From Nectonema munidae (taxonomy: Eukaryota > Nematomorpha > Nectonematoida > Nectonematidae), in assembly GCA_030549495.1 (NCBI GenBank), contig JAUIRK010000960.1, positions 649,501 to 713,500 of the forward strand: a stretch of 64,000 bases of DNA, in the 5' to 3' direction. Under the pieces are notes generated by a model. It worked only from the letters and a program-made list of their open reading frames with translations, was not told the origin of the DNA and did not search any database. Positions 12,587 to 22,109 of this stretch are shown here, piece after piece. The stretch's first letter is position 1, and each line of letters opens with the position of its first letter. A program made the position numbers and the translations under genes.

Positions 12587-15500
12587 ATGGCTCCTAACGT
12601 AAGTTTCAAATTATTTACTTTTCAATTTTAATTATTAATTTTCAAATATAAATTCAATTATATCATTTTTGAAATTATAATTTTTTAAGAAAGTTGAATT
12701 TTGTGAATTGTGTAATAAAAATGTGCAAAGATTAAAACGGCACCTACAAACAGTGCACGCAAAAGCCAATTTAGGGAAATGGCAAAAAATGGGCTCGAAG
12801 GAGACAAACCCTAATTTGCTAACTTGTCAAATATGCCATGAAAAATATTCACGCCTTGATAGGCACATGCTATATGTGCATAAGTTGGACAGTAAATTTT
12901 GTATTTTTTTTTGTGTTCTGAAATTTAATTTTGATAACATTTACAAAGAACTGGACAGAGCAAAACTAAAAACGGAAGAGATTGACGACATAATTAAAGA
13001 AAATGGCTTTGAAAAATTTGATTATCAGCCACTGCGTAATTGCAAGGTGTTTGATTACATACAAAAAATAACAAATTATGGTACGTAAATTACTTAATCG
13101 TAGTTGCTATTGTAATCATTGTATATTTCAGAATTTTTTACAAGACTAATTGTTATTTTTTATGCTACTTTACAAACTTCTTGGCTAGGGGCCAAGAATT
13201 TAAAAACGGCGTATGAGAATTGTAGAGTCGTTTTAAACATCTACAAAACGTTTTATGAAGAAAATAAAGAGGAGGAATGGACAGCTTTTATGAAACATTC
13301 AGATAACTGGATGAAATATTTTTTCTTAGATATTCAATTGAATAAAATGCCTGGTATGTTTATTTTAAGTTTTGTGTACTGAAATTAATTAGTTCTCTTT
13401 TTTTAAGGAACTTTGGAATCAATGGGATTATATATTAAAAGATGGTTGGAGTTTATTGATCTCCAAGTTACGAAAAATCTCATGCCTGAAAGTAATTTTA
13501 AACTTTAAAAACTAATATGTTATAAATATAAATGTAATTTTGAAGACTTTTATTATGATAAAGCCATATGGCTTTATATCAAAAAGCTTCCGGAAACACT
13601 GCAAGCTAAAAAAATAACTAGAAAACATGAGATTAAGGAAAAAAATAGCGCAATATTAAGTAAAGATGAAATTATAATTTTTCTTCAAAATATGGAAGCC
13701 TATTTTGGCTATCGAAATTGCCGCCTTCCTTTCGCAACAAAAAATGTTGCTAAATGTAAGCAAAGAATGTCGAATTTCAGGTTTATTTACTTTCTTATAC
13801 ACAGTAATGTTTTTTGTACGAATTATTCTATATTTTTTAGAAATTACCTGATGCTCAAATTTGTTTTTTTAAACGTGAATAGAGTGGGTGTGGCTATAAA
13901 TCTAATGATTGATGAATTCGAGAGAGCCGAACCGGTTTTTTTTACATAAGTTTAATCTTCTTTATTATAGAATTTGTGTTTTTAGAGTGAAGATAAGAAA
14001 TATTTCTTAATAAAAGTGCTGTCCCATAAAAATAAGAAATGCGGACCAGCGTATATGGTGGTATCAAAAAAGCTGCAAGAAGATATGTCGCTCTACGACG
14101 CGATGATGAAAGAAATGAATGTACGAAAGTGCAGTAATTTCTTTGTCGGAGCTGAGGGCAAAGATATATCTTCCAGCTTTATAGGGAAAATTATTGCAGA
14201 TTATGGAGAAAAATTTTTGCACAAAAGAATAAACAATCATGACATCAGAAAGAGTGTGGTTACATTAGTAGCACAAAAAAATGGGGATTTTCTATCTCGT
14301 CTTGCGGTTCTTATGAATCATGATAAGAAGACGCAAGAGAGGTTGGCATTTTATTTTCTATTTGCATAATGTTGATAACATTCAATGTTTCTCTTTTAGA
14401 TATTATGATCATACCAATTATAGCAATTTTAACATGAATTGTCAGAGAGAGTTCGAAGCGTTTTTGGAAAGCATTAACAGTAGTATTCTTTTTATAATCC
14501 AATATAATACTGAATATTTTTTTATTACAGCCGGAGATATAACTGCAAACCCCCAAATGAACGAAGAAGAAGTTGAAAAATACATGGCGAAAAAAAGAAA
14601 GAAAGCTATTGTAAGAGAAGAAGAAGAAGAAGAAGATGTCACATTGAGAAGATGTTCGAAAAGAAGCAGACGGGTAACAATTGAAAGCTCAAGTGAAAGT
14701 GATGATTATGATGATTTCGTTGACCGGGTTTTTAAAGAGAAGAGTGTGGGGTTGAAAGATTCTGGAAGAAGAAAAGTAGATGAAAGTGATGATGATGATG
14801 ATGATTTTGTGGATGATGATGATAATTTGAAGAAAGCTGATGAAGAAAGAAAAGAAGAAGATGGTGATGATGATTTTGTAGATTTGCCCTGTTGTAGTTA
14901 TTATGAAAAGGATAAAGAAGATAATGAAGGTGGGATTAGTGAAAAAGATGGGACGGAAAAAGAAGATGATGGAAGAGTGGATGATGATGATTTTGTAGAT
15001 TTGCCCTGTTGTAGTTATTATGAAAAGGATAAAGAAGATAATGAAGGTGGGATTAGTGAAAAAGATGGGACGGAAAAAGAAGATGATGGAAACTTGGATG
15101 AAGATCAAAGTGAAAAAGAAGATGATGAAAGAGTGGATGAAGATCAAAGCGAAAAAGAAGATGATGAAAGTGAAAGTGTGAATAAAGATAAAAGCGAAAA
15201 AGAAGATGATGAAGGTGGGATTAGTGAAAAAGATGGGACGGAAAAAGAAGATGATGGAAGAGTGGATGAAGATCAAAGTGAAAAAAAAGATGATGAAAGT
15301 GGAAGTGTGAATGATGATCTAAGCGAAAAAGAAGATGATGAAAGTGAAAGTGTGAATAAAGATAAAAGCGAAAAAGAAGATGATGAAGGTGGGATTAGTG
15401 AAAAAGATGGGACGGAAAAAGAAGATGATGGAAGCTTGGATGAAGATCAAAGTGAAAAAGAAGATGATGAAAGAGTGGATGAAGATCAAAGCGAAAAAGA

Positions 15501-16299
15501 AGATGATGAAAGTGAAAGTGTGAATAAAGATAAAAGCGAAAAAGAAGATGATGAAGGTGGGATTAGTGAAAAAGATGGGACGGAAAAAGAAGATGATGGA
15601 AGAGTGGATGAAGATCAAAGTGAAAAAGAAGATGATGAAAGAGTGGATGAAGATCAAAGCGAAAAAGAAGATGATGAAAGTGAAAGTGTGAATAAAGATA
15701 AAAGCGAAAAAGAAGATGATGAAGGTGGGATTAGTGAAAAAGATGGGACGGAAAAAGAAGATGATGGAAGAGTGGATGAAGATCAAAGTGAAAAAGAAGA
15801 TGATGAAAGTGGAAGGGTGAATGAAGATCAAAGTGAGAACATAAGTGGTGATAAAGATGTGAATGAAGAAGATAAGGGTGGAGAAAGACTAGAAGATGAA
15901 ATTAATGATGATGAATTATTTGACGAAGAAATGAATTTGATTAGCCAGGTATTTTTTAGATGTAAATAATAAAATCAATGTATGTCATATATACATTTAT
16001 AGAACTTGAATATTGACAAAGTAGTGAAAGATGAGACGAAGAAGAAAGGTAAGAAAAATACTTTACTCAAGGATATTAATTTTCAATATTTCTTTTTAGA
16101 AACGAAGCTGAGAGATGAGTTCACGAAGTATGTTGAAGAAATATTTAAAGAGGAAATAAAAGATGGGTATATATATATGGAGGATATTAAAAGGAAATGC
16201 TCGATAATGGCTCTCACAAGATTTGGAGGTAAAAAGAAGTGTTATGATAAAGTACGTGCAATCATCAGAAGAAAAGAAAAAAACAACGAATATGATTAA
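12587..16299 (+). CDS. Intact 12-exon tyrosine recombinase with C2H2 fingers and acidic repeat tail (Crypton-like)
   Basis: Exons as read: 12587-12598, 12690-12891, 12949-13080, 13132-13353, 13408-13491, 13546-13780, 13841-13934, 13986-14341, 14400-14479, 14531-15948, 16003-16048, 16100-16299. All introns are GT-AG and short (48-91 nt). The exons sum to 3081 nt, giving 1026 residues with no break. Residues 5-70 hold two matched fingers, C-x2-C-x9-H-x4-H (CELCNKNVQRLKRHLQTVH and CQICHEKYSRLDRHMLYVH). About 290-450 looks like a tyrosine-recombinase catalytic domain: Arg in NRVGVAINLMIDEFERA (about 310), a Lys-rich hairpin (KVLSHKNKK), H-x-x-R in NNHDIRKS (about 412-415), His in LMNHDKK (about 439), and nucleophile Tyr in ERYYDH (about 447-448). 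His-to-Tyr spacing of about 9 fits the family. Then come an acidic repeat tail and a basic C-terminus. Family (Crypton) is inferred; no reverse transcriptase is present, which argues against DIRS. Confidence 0.8.
14890..15840 (+). repeat. Coding minisatellite: acidic tail repeats
   Basis: Inside exon 10 the frame encodes tandem, shuffled modules built from SEKEDDE, VDEDQ, SESVNKDK and GGISEKDGTEKEDDG. A larger period of about 168 bp (56 residues) is visible, and a block with FVDLPCCSYYEKDKEDNEGG occurs twice. Repeats keep the reading frame, which suggests expansion under coding constraint. The strong strand bias (A/G-rich) creates long Phe/Ile-rich open frames on the other strand that are not genes. 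The tail may be disordered and could contact basic proteins such as histones; that is inference. Confidence 0.85.
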
Positions 16300-16355
16300 A
16301 CTTATGTGTGTGCATGAATTCAATAAATATTTTAACCAAACTCAATTTTTTGAAA

Positions 16356-16414
16356 ATCATAATGAATAATTTTTTCTGAAATTAACCTTATTAACTAATT
16401 AAACTATGTAGAAT
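16356..16414 (+). repeat. 59-bp direct repeat, right copy
   Basis: Right partner of 11961-12019, starting 57 bp after the stop codon of the recombinase gene. It is identical over its last 50 bp to the left copy. It marks where the gene cassette ends and the right non-coding arm begins. Confidence 0.85.
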
Positions 16415-16837
16415 CAGAATATCAAATCAAATTTTTAATATTCCTATGATTTCATTAAAATTGAACTCCATTTTCACTATTGCTCCAAGATTATAATAGC
16501 TATGGATATGAAATTCTGGACTTAAGATCTTGAGAACAAACGGCTTCAAATGAGCTATCAAGCTTGTAAATTGGTTGAGTAGTTCGCAATCCACAGCTCA
16601 TCAAAGTTGGCCAAAATATCAACTTTGTCGAATTCCAAAAAAAGTTATACCATCGTGATCAGCATGATGAGGAGAGTCCAAATACACTGTTTTTATCCTA
16701 AAATATCATAAAAAGGTTAGTTAGGCTAATTGCAATAGGTATATCATAAAAAAGGGGGACATGATATGTAGTCATACTACGAGCATTTTGCGCCTATTTT
16801 CAGCTCAAAATAACGAAGTTTAAGGGTAGAACTGGAG

Positions 16838-17600
16838 TTCAATATTTTACAGCCATAATAACTTTTCAAAAATAAGTCAAACCTAAGTAAATCGACTATG
16901 CTGAGTCGATTGGAACAACTTAGAAGTTTGTACGACTCATAGTTTTTGAACTACAGAGGTTCGAACATGGAGATTCTTTATAAGGTAAAGTATAGGAAAA
17001 ACTTTTTTTTACTCATCCTATTAAACTGAAACTTTAATATGTTATAGAGGATGTTCCAAAACATAGACATGCAAAATTTCAGCCAAATACCACCAAGGAA
17101 TCCGAAGATCCAAAAAATTGGGTTAAGGGTTTGGGTTAAGGGTTCAATATTTTACAGCCATAATAACTCTTCAAAAATAAGTCTAACCTAAGTAAATCGA
17201 CTATGCTGAGTCGATTGGAACAACTTAGAAGTTTGTACGACTCATAGTTTTTGAACTACAGAGGTTCGAACATGGAGCCTCTTTATAAGGTAAAGTATAG
17301 GAAAAATTTTTTTTTACTCATCCTATTAAACTGAAACTTTAATATGTTATAGAGGATGTTCCAAAACATAGACATGCAAAATTTCAGCCAAATACCACCA
17401 AGGAATCCGAAGATCCAACCAACAGAGGTTCGAACATGGAGCCTCTTTATAAAGTAAAGTATAGGAAAAACTTTTTTTTACTCATCCTATTAAACTGAAA
17501 CTTTAATATGTTATAGAGGATGTTCCAAAACATAGACATGCAAAATTTCAGCCAAATACCACCAAGGAATCCGAAGATCCAAAAAAATTGGGTTAAGGGA
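16838..17600 (+). repeat. Tandem repeat, about 305-bp unit, 2.6 copies
   Basis: A block starting TTCAATATTTTACAGCC at 16838 repeats at 17143 with few changes, and a partial third copy starts near 17422 (ACAGAGGTTCGAACATGG). Near identity between copies suggests a recent tandem duplication within the right arm. Confidence 0.85.
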
Positions 17601-17610
17601 AAAAAGTCCA

Positions 17611-17838
17611 ATGTCAGTTGGGGCCAGAATTCTGGGGGACCATTTGGGAGCCTGTCAGTTGCCTTCAAATCCCCTCAGGACTATTTTTATGCTGTGTCAG
17701 TTATTGCCATGTCAGTTTGTGCTTGGTCCTTGTCAGTTACTACGTCAGTTATTGAGTCAGTTATTGATTTAAAACCTCTCGGTGTAAATAACTGACAAAA
17801 TATAGGAAAAATGTAAATAACTGACGTCAGTTATTTAC
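17611..17838. promoter_or_regulatory. GTCAGTTATT motif cluster ending in a perfect palindrome
   Basis: GTCAGTT occurs about eight times on the plus strand from 17611 on, several extended to GTCAGTTATTGATTT or GTCAGTTATTG. Two inverted copies of the 13-mer follow: GTAAATAACTGAC at 17784-17796 and 17813-17825. The second abuts GTCAGTTATTTAC at 17826-17838, forming a perfect 26-bp palindrome 12 bp from the element's right edge. Tyrosine recombinases bind inverted repeats of about this half-site length, so a recombinase site is a reasonable guess. Confidence 0.5.
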
Positions 17839-17850
17839 AGGTATGGTAGC

Positions 17851-19493
17851 CTTAGGTATTTTTTTTAATTATTATTTTTGATCACATGTGATCTTTTAAA
17901 TTTGTTTTCAGATTGCTTCTTTCTCTCATACTAACCTTAAAAACATTTTATATTATTTTAACGATTTCTAAAAAATTTTTACAGAAATGATTTTTTGAAG
18001 AAAACTGATTTCAGACATACATCACTGATTCAATGGAAATTTTAGGAAATTTTTAAACGTAGTATTAGCCAAAATGGAGAACAGAAATAAAAGAAGCATA
18101 CTTGTTTAAGTTTTAAGAAGTTCTTTTTTCGTTTTTATGATTATTTAAAGGAAGTGTTAAAGTCCATGTAAGATGAGCGTGTATAATTAAAAAATTCTTA
18201 TATACATTGAGTGAGAAAAGGGTATAGGTTTTTAAAAATAGGGTGGAAAAGAGAAAGCTTTGTTAGAGTAAAGACAACATTTTAAAATTTAATAAATGTA
18301 CTTGCAATTAAATATTTTTACAACAATAAAAAGAATGAATTCATCAGAAAGTAGAAAATAAGGGAACAAAATATCACAAAACACTTAAAAACATCAAGTT
18401 AAAGATTGGGAACCATTTTTAGGAAATAATATCATGCATCAGCTTGAAGTCTTCACCGCCACCACTCATGCATCTTTTCATCGTCACCACATCAACCCGC
18501 TTGCTTGTGACATTTCTCTAATAATTTTTTGCCTTCCTTAAAAAAAGAAACTTCAAATCCAATGTTTAAATTCCTTACTTAGTGAATTTTCATTCAAACT
18601 TAAAGTTAAGAAACTTCCATTACTCAAAGACATGTGAATAAGAAGTCTTCGAGATTTATTTGTTCTACTCTTCATTGATTAATTATGTGGATAATAATAA
18701 TAGTGAGACGAGCTATCATCATTTATGTCTGGTCATGGGATTATTTTTAAATAAACAGTGTGAAATATCAATCTTATTTACACCTGCTTCAACTATTTTC
18801 TTACAAGTATTTGCTTTAGTTAAAGAATTAAATATATTTATTCATTACTTTCAAGATTTTTTTTAAGTTTTTTTAGTTTTTTAAAGTTTTTTAGAGAGAT
18901 AAAAGGTAGCTTTAAATTTCATTAAGAAGTATATAACTCAATAATACTCTATACATATTTTCTGGCGATTTTTGTCGCATGACAGGTTTTAACAGATTTT
19001 ATTAATTGAAATAATTGTAAAAAATTTGTTCAAAAGGGAGCCAAGCAAGTAAGATTTCCATGCATTTTGTTTAAGCGTATAATCATCACATTCAAAAAAT
19101 TTTAAAAAAGACACTGAAGAATTAAGAAATTTATAATAAAAAAAACTTTCAGCACTCCAACCTTGATTTTTCTACAAAACTTTTTTCAGTTTTTTATAAA
19201 TAAAAAAGTGTGTATCTGCTTTTTGCATAAGCACGATGAAAACTACTTATTGGTGTCAAGTGATTTCAATCATATTTGTTATTGTGCTATAATAAAATTT
19301 GAATTTTTTTTTCAAATATTCACAAAATACACGACTTTTTTATGTTTTATTTTCAATAAAAATTCTTTTATCTATTATTTTTTAATTATATTTAAAGCAA
19401 ATGATGATTTTTGACATTTTTTGATTAAAAAAAAGGCTTATGTCAATCTAGAGGTAAAAGCCGGAAGATCTTTATAAATGAAATCAGAAAACA
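17851..19493. repeat. Repeat unit U2, partial copy
   Basis: Matches 3527-5160 and 48463-53842 closely, but lacks the piggyBac, pogo and 1.9-kb insertions, so it supplies their empty sites. It starts abruptly at CTTAGGTATT, next to the composite element. ORFs at 18660-18866 and 19163-19414 are carried by the repeat and have no recognisable product. Confidence 0.85.
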
Positions 19494-20301
19494 ATGTATA
19501 TGATAGTAAGGTAGAAAATATATAAGATAGTATCTTTCAAATTTAAGTAACAATTAAAATGAACAAAAAATAAAATGATCAATAAATTGTTTGTCAAAAA
19601 ATGTAGGTGACTAATCAGGATTCATGTATATTAGAATTTTTGAAATACCTCTTAAATTTTTGTTTTCTTATCGGTTTAGCATCCAAGGGAAGAATGATCT
19701 TCATAACTGGACATTTGGTAAAGATAATCACAATCAGGGATCGAACCGAGACGATCTGGATGGAGATCCCACGCTCCCACCTCTAGGCCATCTGCCGACT
19801 AATAAATAAGGAATAACGGCCTACACCTATTGTTCCTATTTATATTATGCATTTCGTCTAAAGGAATAAGCTTAATAAAATGAAATAATTGTTTGATAGT
19901 GACTTGTTCGGTTTTTGCGTAATTTCATTGGTTAAACTAAAAAATTATTCAAAAAATTTTATCCAAACAAATTAAATAGTTTTCGTATTCCTTCCTTCAC
20001 GACTAAGGAACACCGATTTTTAAATATATATAATGTAGATAATGTAAATGATTACGTTATAATAATTGAGGGTGTGACGTATTTAAATATCCACGCAAGC
20101 ATCGTTTTTTTGGGATGGAGCTGCTCTTTTTCCACTAACTCCTTCCCAATCTCTGGACCAGAAGATCTGAGAGTTTGTACTCCAAACCAAACAACACACC
20201 ACCAAGATCATTAGACACGATAAAGTTTTCATTTGCTTCCTTAAAGAATTTCAGGTAGAATGGATAACTATAACTCTATAACTATATTTGGTAGAGGGGT
20301 A
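19494..20301. repeat. Segment shared with 56276-57106
   Basis: AT-rich sequence present in two close copies in the window, running from the SINE-bearing stretch to the mariner insertion. Apart from the SINE, I see no coding or RNA feature in it. Confidence 0.75.
19733..19805 (-). mobile_element. tRNA-derived SINE head
   Basis: Read on the minus strand there is an A-box-like TGGCCTAGAGGTGGG (19776-19790) and a B box GGTTCGATCC (around 19737-19747), about 30 bp apart, as in RNA polymerase III type 2 promoters. The intervening sequence looks tRNA-like but does not fold into a convincing full tRNA. The non-tRNA body probably runs left toward about 19650. The same element sits at the matching place in the 56.5-kb copy, so it predates that duplication. 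Confidence 0.6.
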
Positions 20302-20981
20302 TAGCAAAAGTTCTGCACAAACTGTTATATTTTAAAAAAAAAGAATCAAGAAATAATTAAAAAAAAACTAAGAAACTTCCCAACCAATGGAGTTGCATTG
20401 ACATGGACAGGCCTGCTCTCTCCTCGGGCTACCCACTGCATGCACTGGCGTTTAGTCTCGGGCATAAAGTAAGGAAGAGGAGTCTCATCAGATGTGATGA
20501 TTCGACGCCAAAAGTTGTCCCCAAGCCGCTCAAGCATGTTCAAATTCATGACACAAAGATCATGGCGACTTTGGCGTTGTACTCCTGTCAGCAGTCGTGG
20601 CACCCATCTTGCACAAACCTTCTTCATTTCCAGCTTCTTGTGAATTATTCTTTGCAATGTCCCACGACTTAAGCCTGATTGTTTCTCTATTTCATCATAT
20701 GTACCCCGTCTAATATTTGTGTGAGTCTTCCCTGTTGTTGGAGCTAACAGTTGATCTCTCACGAGCAGAATCCTCCCAATGCAATTTGAGCTTCTTAGCT
20801 GCCTCAGTTTGTGATAAACCCTCTTTTTGCAGGAAATAAATAATGGCTCGCCACTCATTTTTCTTAAAATTAGACATTGCTAAAATTATATCTAATAGAC
20901 TAATGTCTATAATAGCTGTGACAGATTCCATGTAAAGTAAATATTGGAAAAGTTAATAGCCATTGTGCAGAACTTTTGGTT
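20302..20981 (-). mobile_element. mariner-type element, internally deleted (680 bp)
   Basis: Bounded by imperfect inverted repeats containing AAAAGTTCTGCACAA and flanked by TA. The copy at 57107-57904 sits at the same place in the duplicated segment and keeps about 118 bp more. A full mariner is about 1.3 kb, so both are shortened derivatives. Confidence 0.85.
20346..20895 (-). pseudogene. mariner transposase remnant
   Basis: The N-terminal HTH begins MSNFKKNEWRAIIYFLQKEG (end near 20877) and continues with LSQTEAAKKLKL. After a frame change, the second HTH (YDEIEKQSGLSRGTLQRI) and linker WVPRLLT lead to the first catalytic Asp in IITSDETPLPYFMPETKRQ. The frame then runs out of the family after GESRPVH, because the middle and C-terminal thirds, including the other two acidic residues, are deleted. 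It cannot act alone. The paralogue at 57137 keeps the second Asp region. Confidence 0.85.
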
Positions 20982-20983
20982 TA

Positions 20984-22109
20984 AAAAAATTAACTTTTCA
21001 CTTTTTTCACTAATGACTAGGAAACAAGAAAGTCAATAAGTTCTTAAATCAAAAGAGCTTATGAAGACGGCATGCAAATTTTAATACCCAACGATGGTTC
21101 TTGGTATTTCAACGATAATTTTGGTATATTCATATATCATTTTGAATTGCTCGAGAAATACACTTGATTTGCCGTTAGAAATATTTTATCTAAAATATAA
21201 TGTTATGTGCTTTAGAAAATTTCAGAGCTCTCCGGTGTGAAATACTAAATTTGGAGGTTTAAGAAAGCATATAATAGAAGTTAAAAATGAAAATATATGT
21301 CATAAAGTGAAAAAGTTGTTGGACACTGCTTTACCCAAAACCATCTTTTTTGCTCTTGGCGCTATTGGTTGTTGAATTTACTAATTCAATGAAAATTTTG
21401 AAATGGTTTTTCTTCTTACAAAAAGTTTAAAGTCACTTACTTTTAAAATAAGAAAAGCTTTGTGGAAATGATGAAGCAAAGTTTCTTGGAGACTTTTACA
21501 AGGAAGGAATGAAACTGAGCCTATATATAGTAAAGAGAATTACGATTCTTTCAGTCATCTAAAATTTCATTTGATTTCCTTCTCATGTAACTATGATATC
21601 TATTTCAATTTCAGTGATTCAATTCTTCTTGATATCTGATACGAGATCATAGAGAGTATTCAATTTCAATTTGCATTCATGAACAGAAGCTAATCATATT
21701 AAGCTTAATGATTTATAGTAAAGGATTTCTATGTACCAACGAAACGGTGGAAATATCAAATTTGGTCTATTTGATCTCCATAAAATTTGAAATATGAAGG
21801 AGGTTAAGTAAATGGTAGCCTGTAATCGCGTAATACTCTAATTTATTGAAATGTTTGCGCTTTTCCAGTTGTAGTGAAGCATCATGTGTTGGAGGAAATA
21901 TGCTTCCAATAGCTATGTCTTCTTCTACGATGATGAAACACTTGTTGGAACAAAATGCCTAGTGGGATAAAATCATCCAAGACATACTCCTCCTTTGGAA
22001 TCACTAAAAAATTTAAAAAATTTTGTAACAAATCATTTATTTATTTTATATATTAATTTAATATATTATTAAAAGTTTGCTCAAAATTTTATTGTAAGAA
22101 GTTTACTGG
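20984..22109. repeat. Segment shared with 57907-59035
   Basis: Right flank of the mariner insertion, matching the 57.9-59.0-kb copy with small differences. No gene seen. The match ends at about 22090 (TTATTGTAAGAAG), just before the sequence that introduces the satellite array. Confidence 0.75.

Larger units (their letters stand above)
9124..17850 (+). mobile_element. Composite element with tyrosine-recombinase gene (Crypton-like)
   Basis: About 8.7 kb lies between the hAT remnant and the repeat unit that resumes at 17851 (CTTAGGTATT, equal to 3527 and 48463). It has a left non-coding arm (9124-11960), a gene cassette (about 12020-16355) and a right arm (16415-17850). The arms share diverged blocks in the same order and clusters of a GTCAGTTATT motif. 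There is no obvious long terminal inverted repeat, as expected for tyrosine-recombinase elements such as Cryptons. The right edge is fixed by comparison with the other units. The left edge is uncertain by about 100 bp. Confidence 0.6.
16415..17850. other. Right non-coding arm of the composite element
   Basis: No gene supported; the 17520-17795 ORF merely crosses repeats. 16545-16960 matches 11041-11480 in the left arm. 16838-17600 is a recent tandem repeat. From 17611 on, GTCAGTT motifs cluster and end in a palindrome. The boundary at 17850 is set by resumption of the host repeat unit. Confidence 0.6.

Noticed and set aside
14689-15831. Long Phe/Ile-rich minus-strand open frames
   Set aside because: They mirror the purine-rich acidic repeat on the plus strand; their composition is that of a reverse complement, with no start context or domain.
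17520-17795. 91-residue plus-strand ORF
   Set aside because: It spans the last tandem repeat copy and the GTCAGTT cluster; the same frame is not kept in the other repeat copies.
17842-17846. TATGG near the right end of the composite element, resembling a short repeat reported at some Crypton ends
   Set aside because: No matching TATGG at a defined left end could be found, and a 5-mer is too short to count as evidence.
20403-20672. Plus-strand ORF, also at 57326-57595
   Set aside because: Antisense of the mariner transposase remnant; conservation follows from the duplication.
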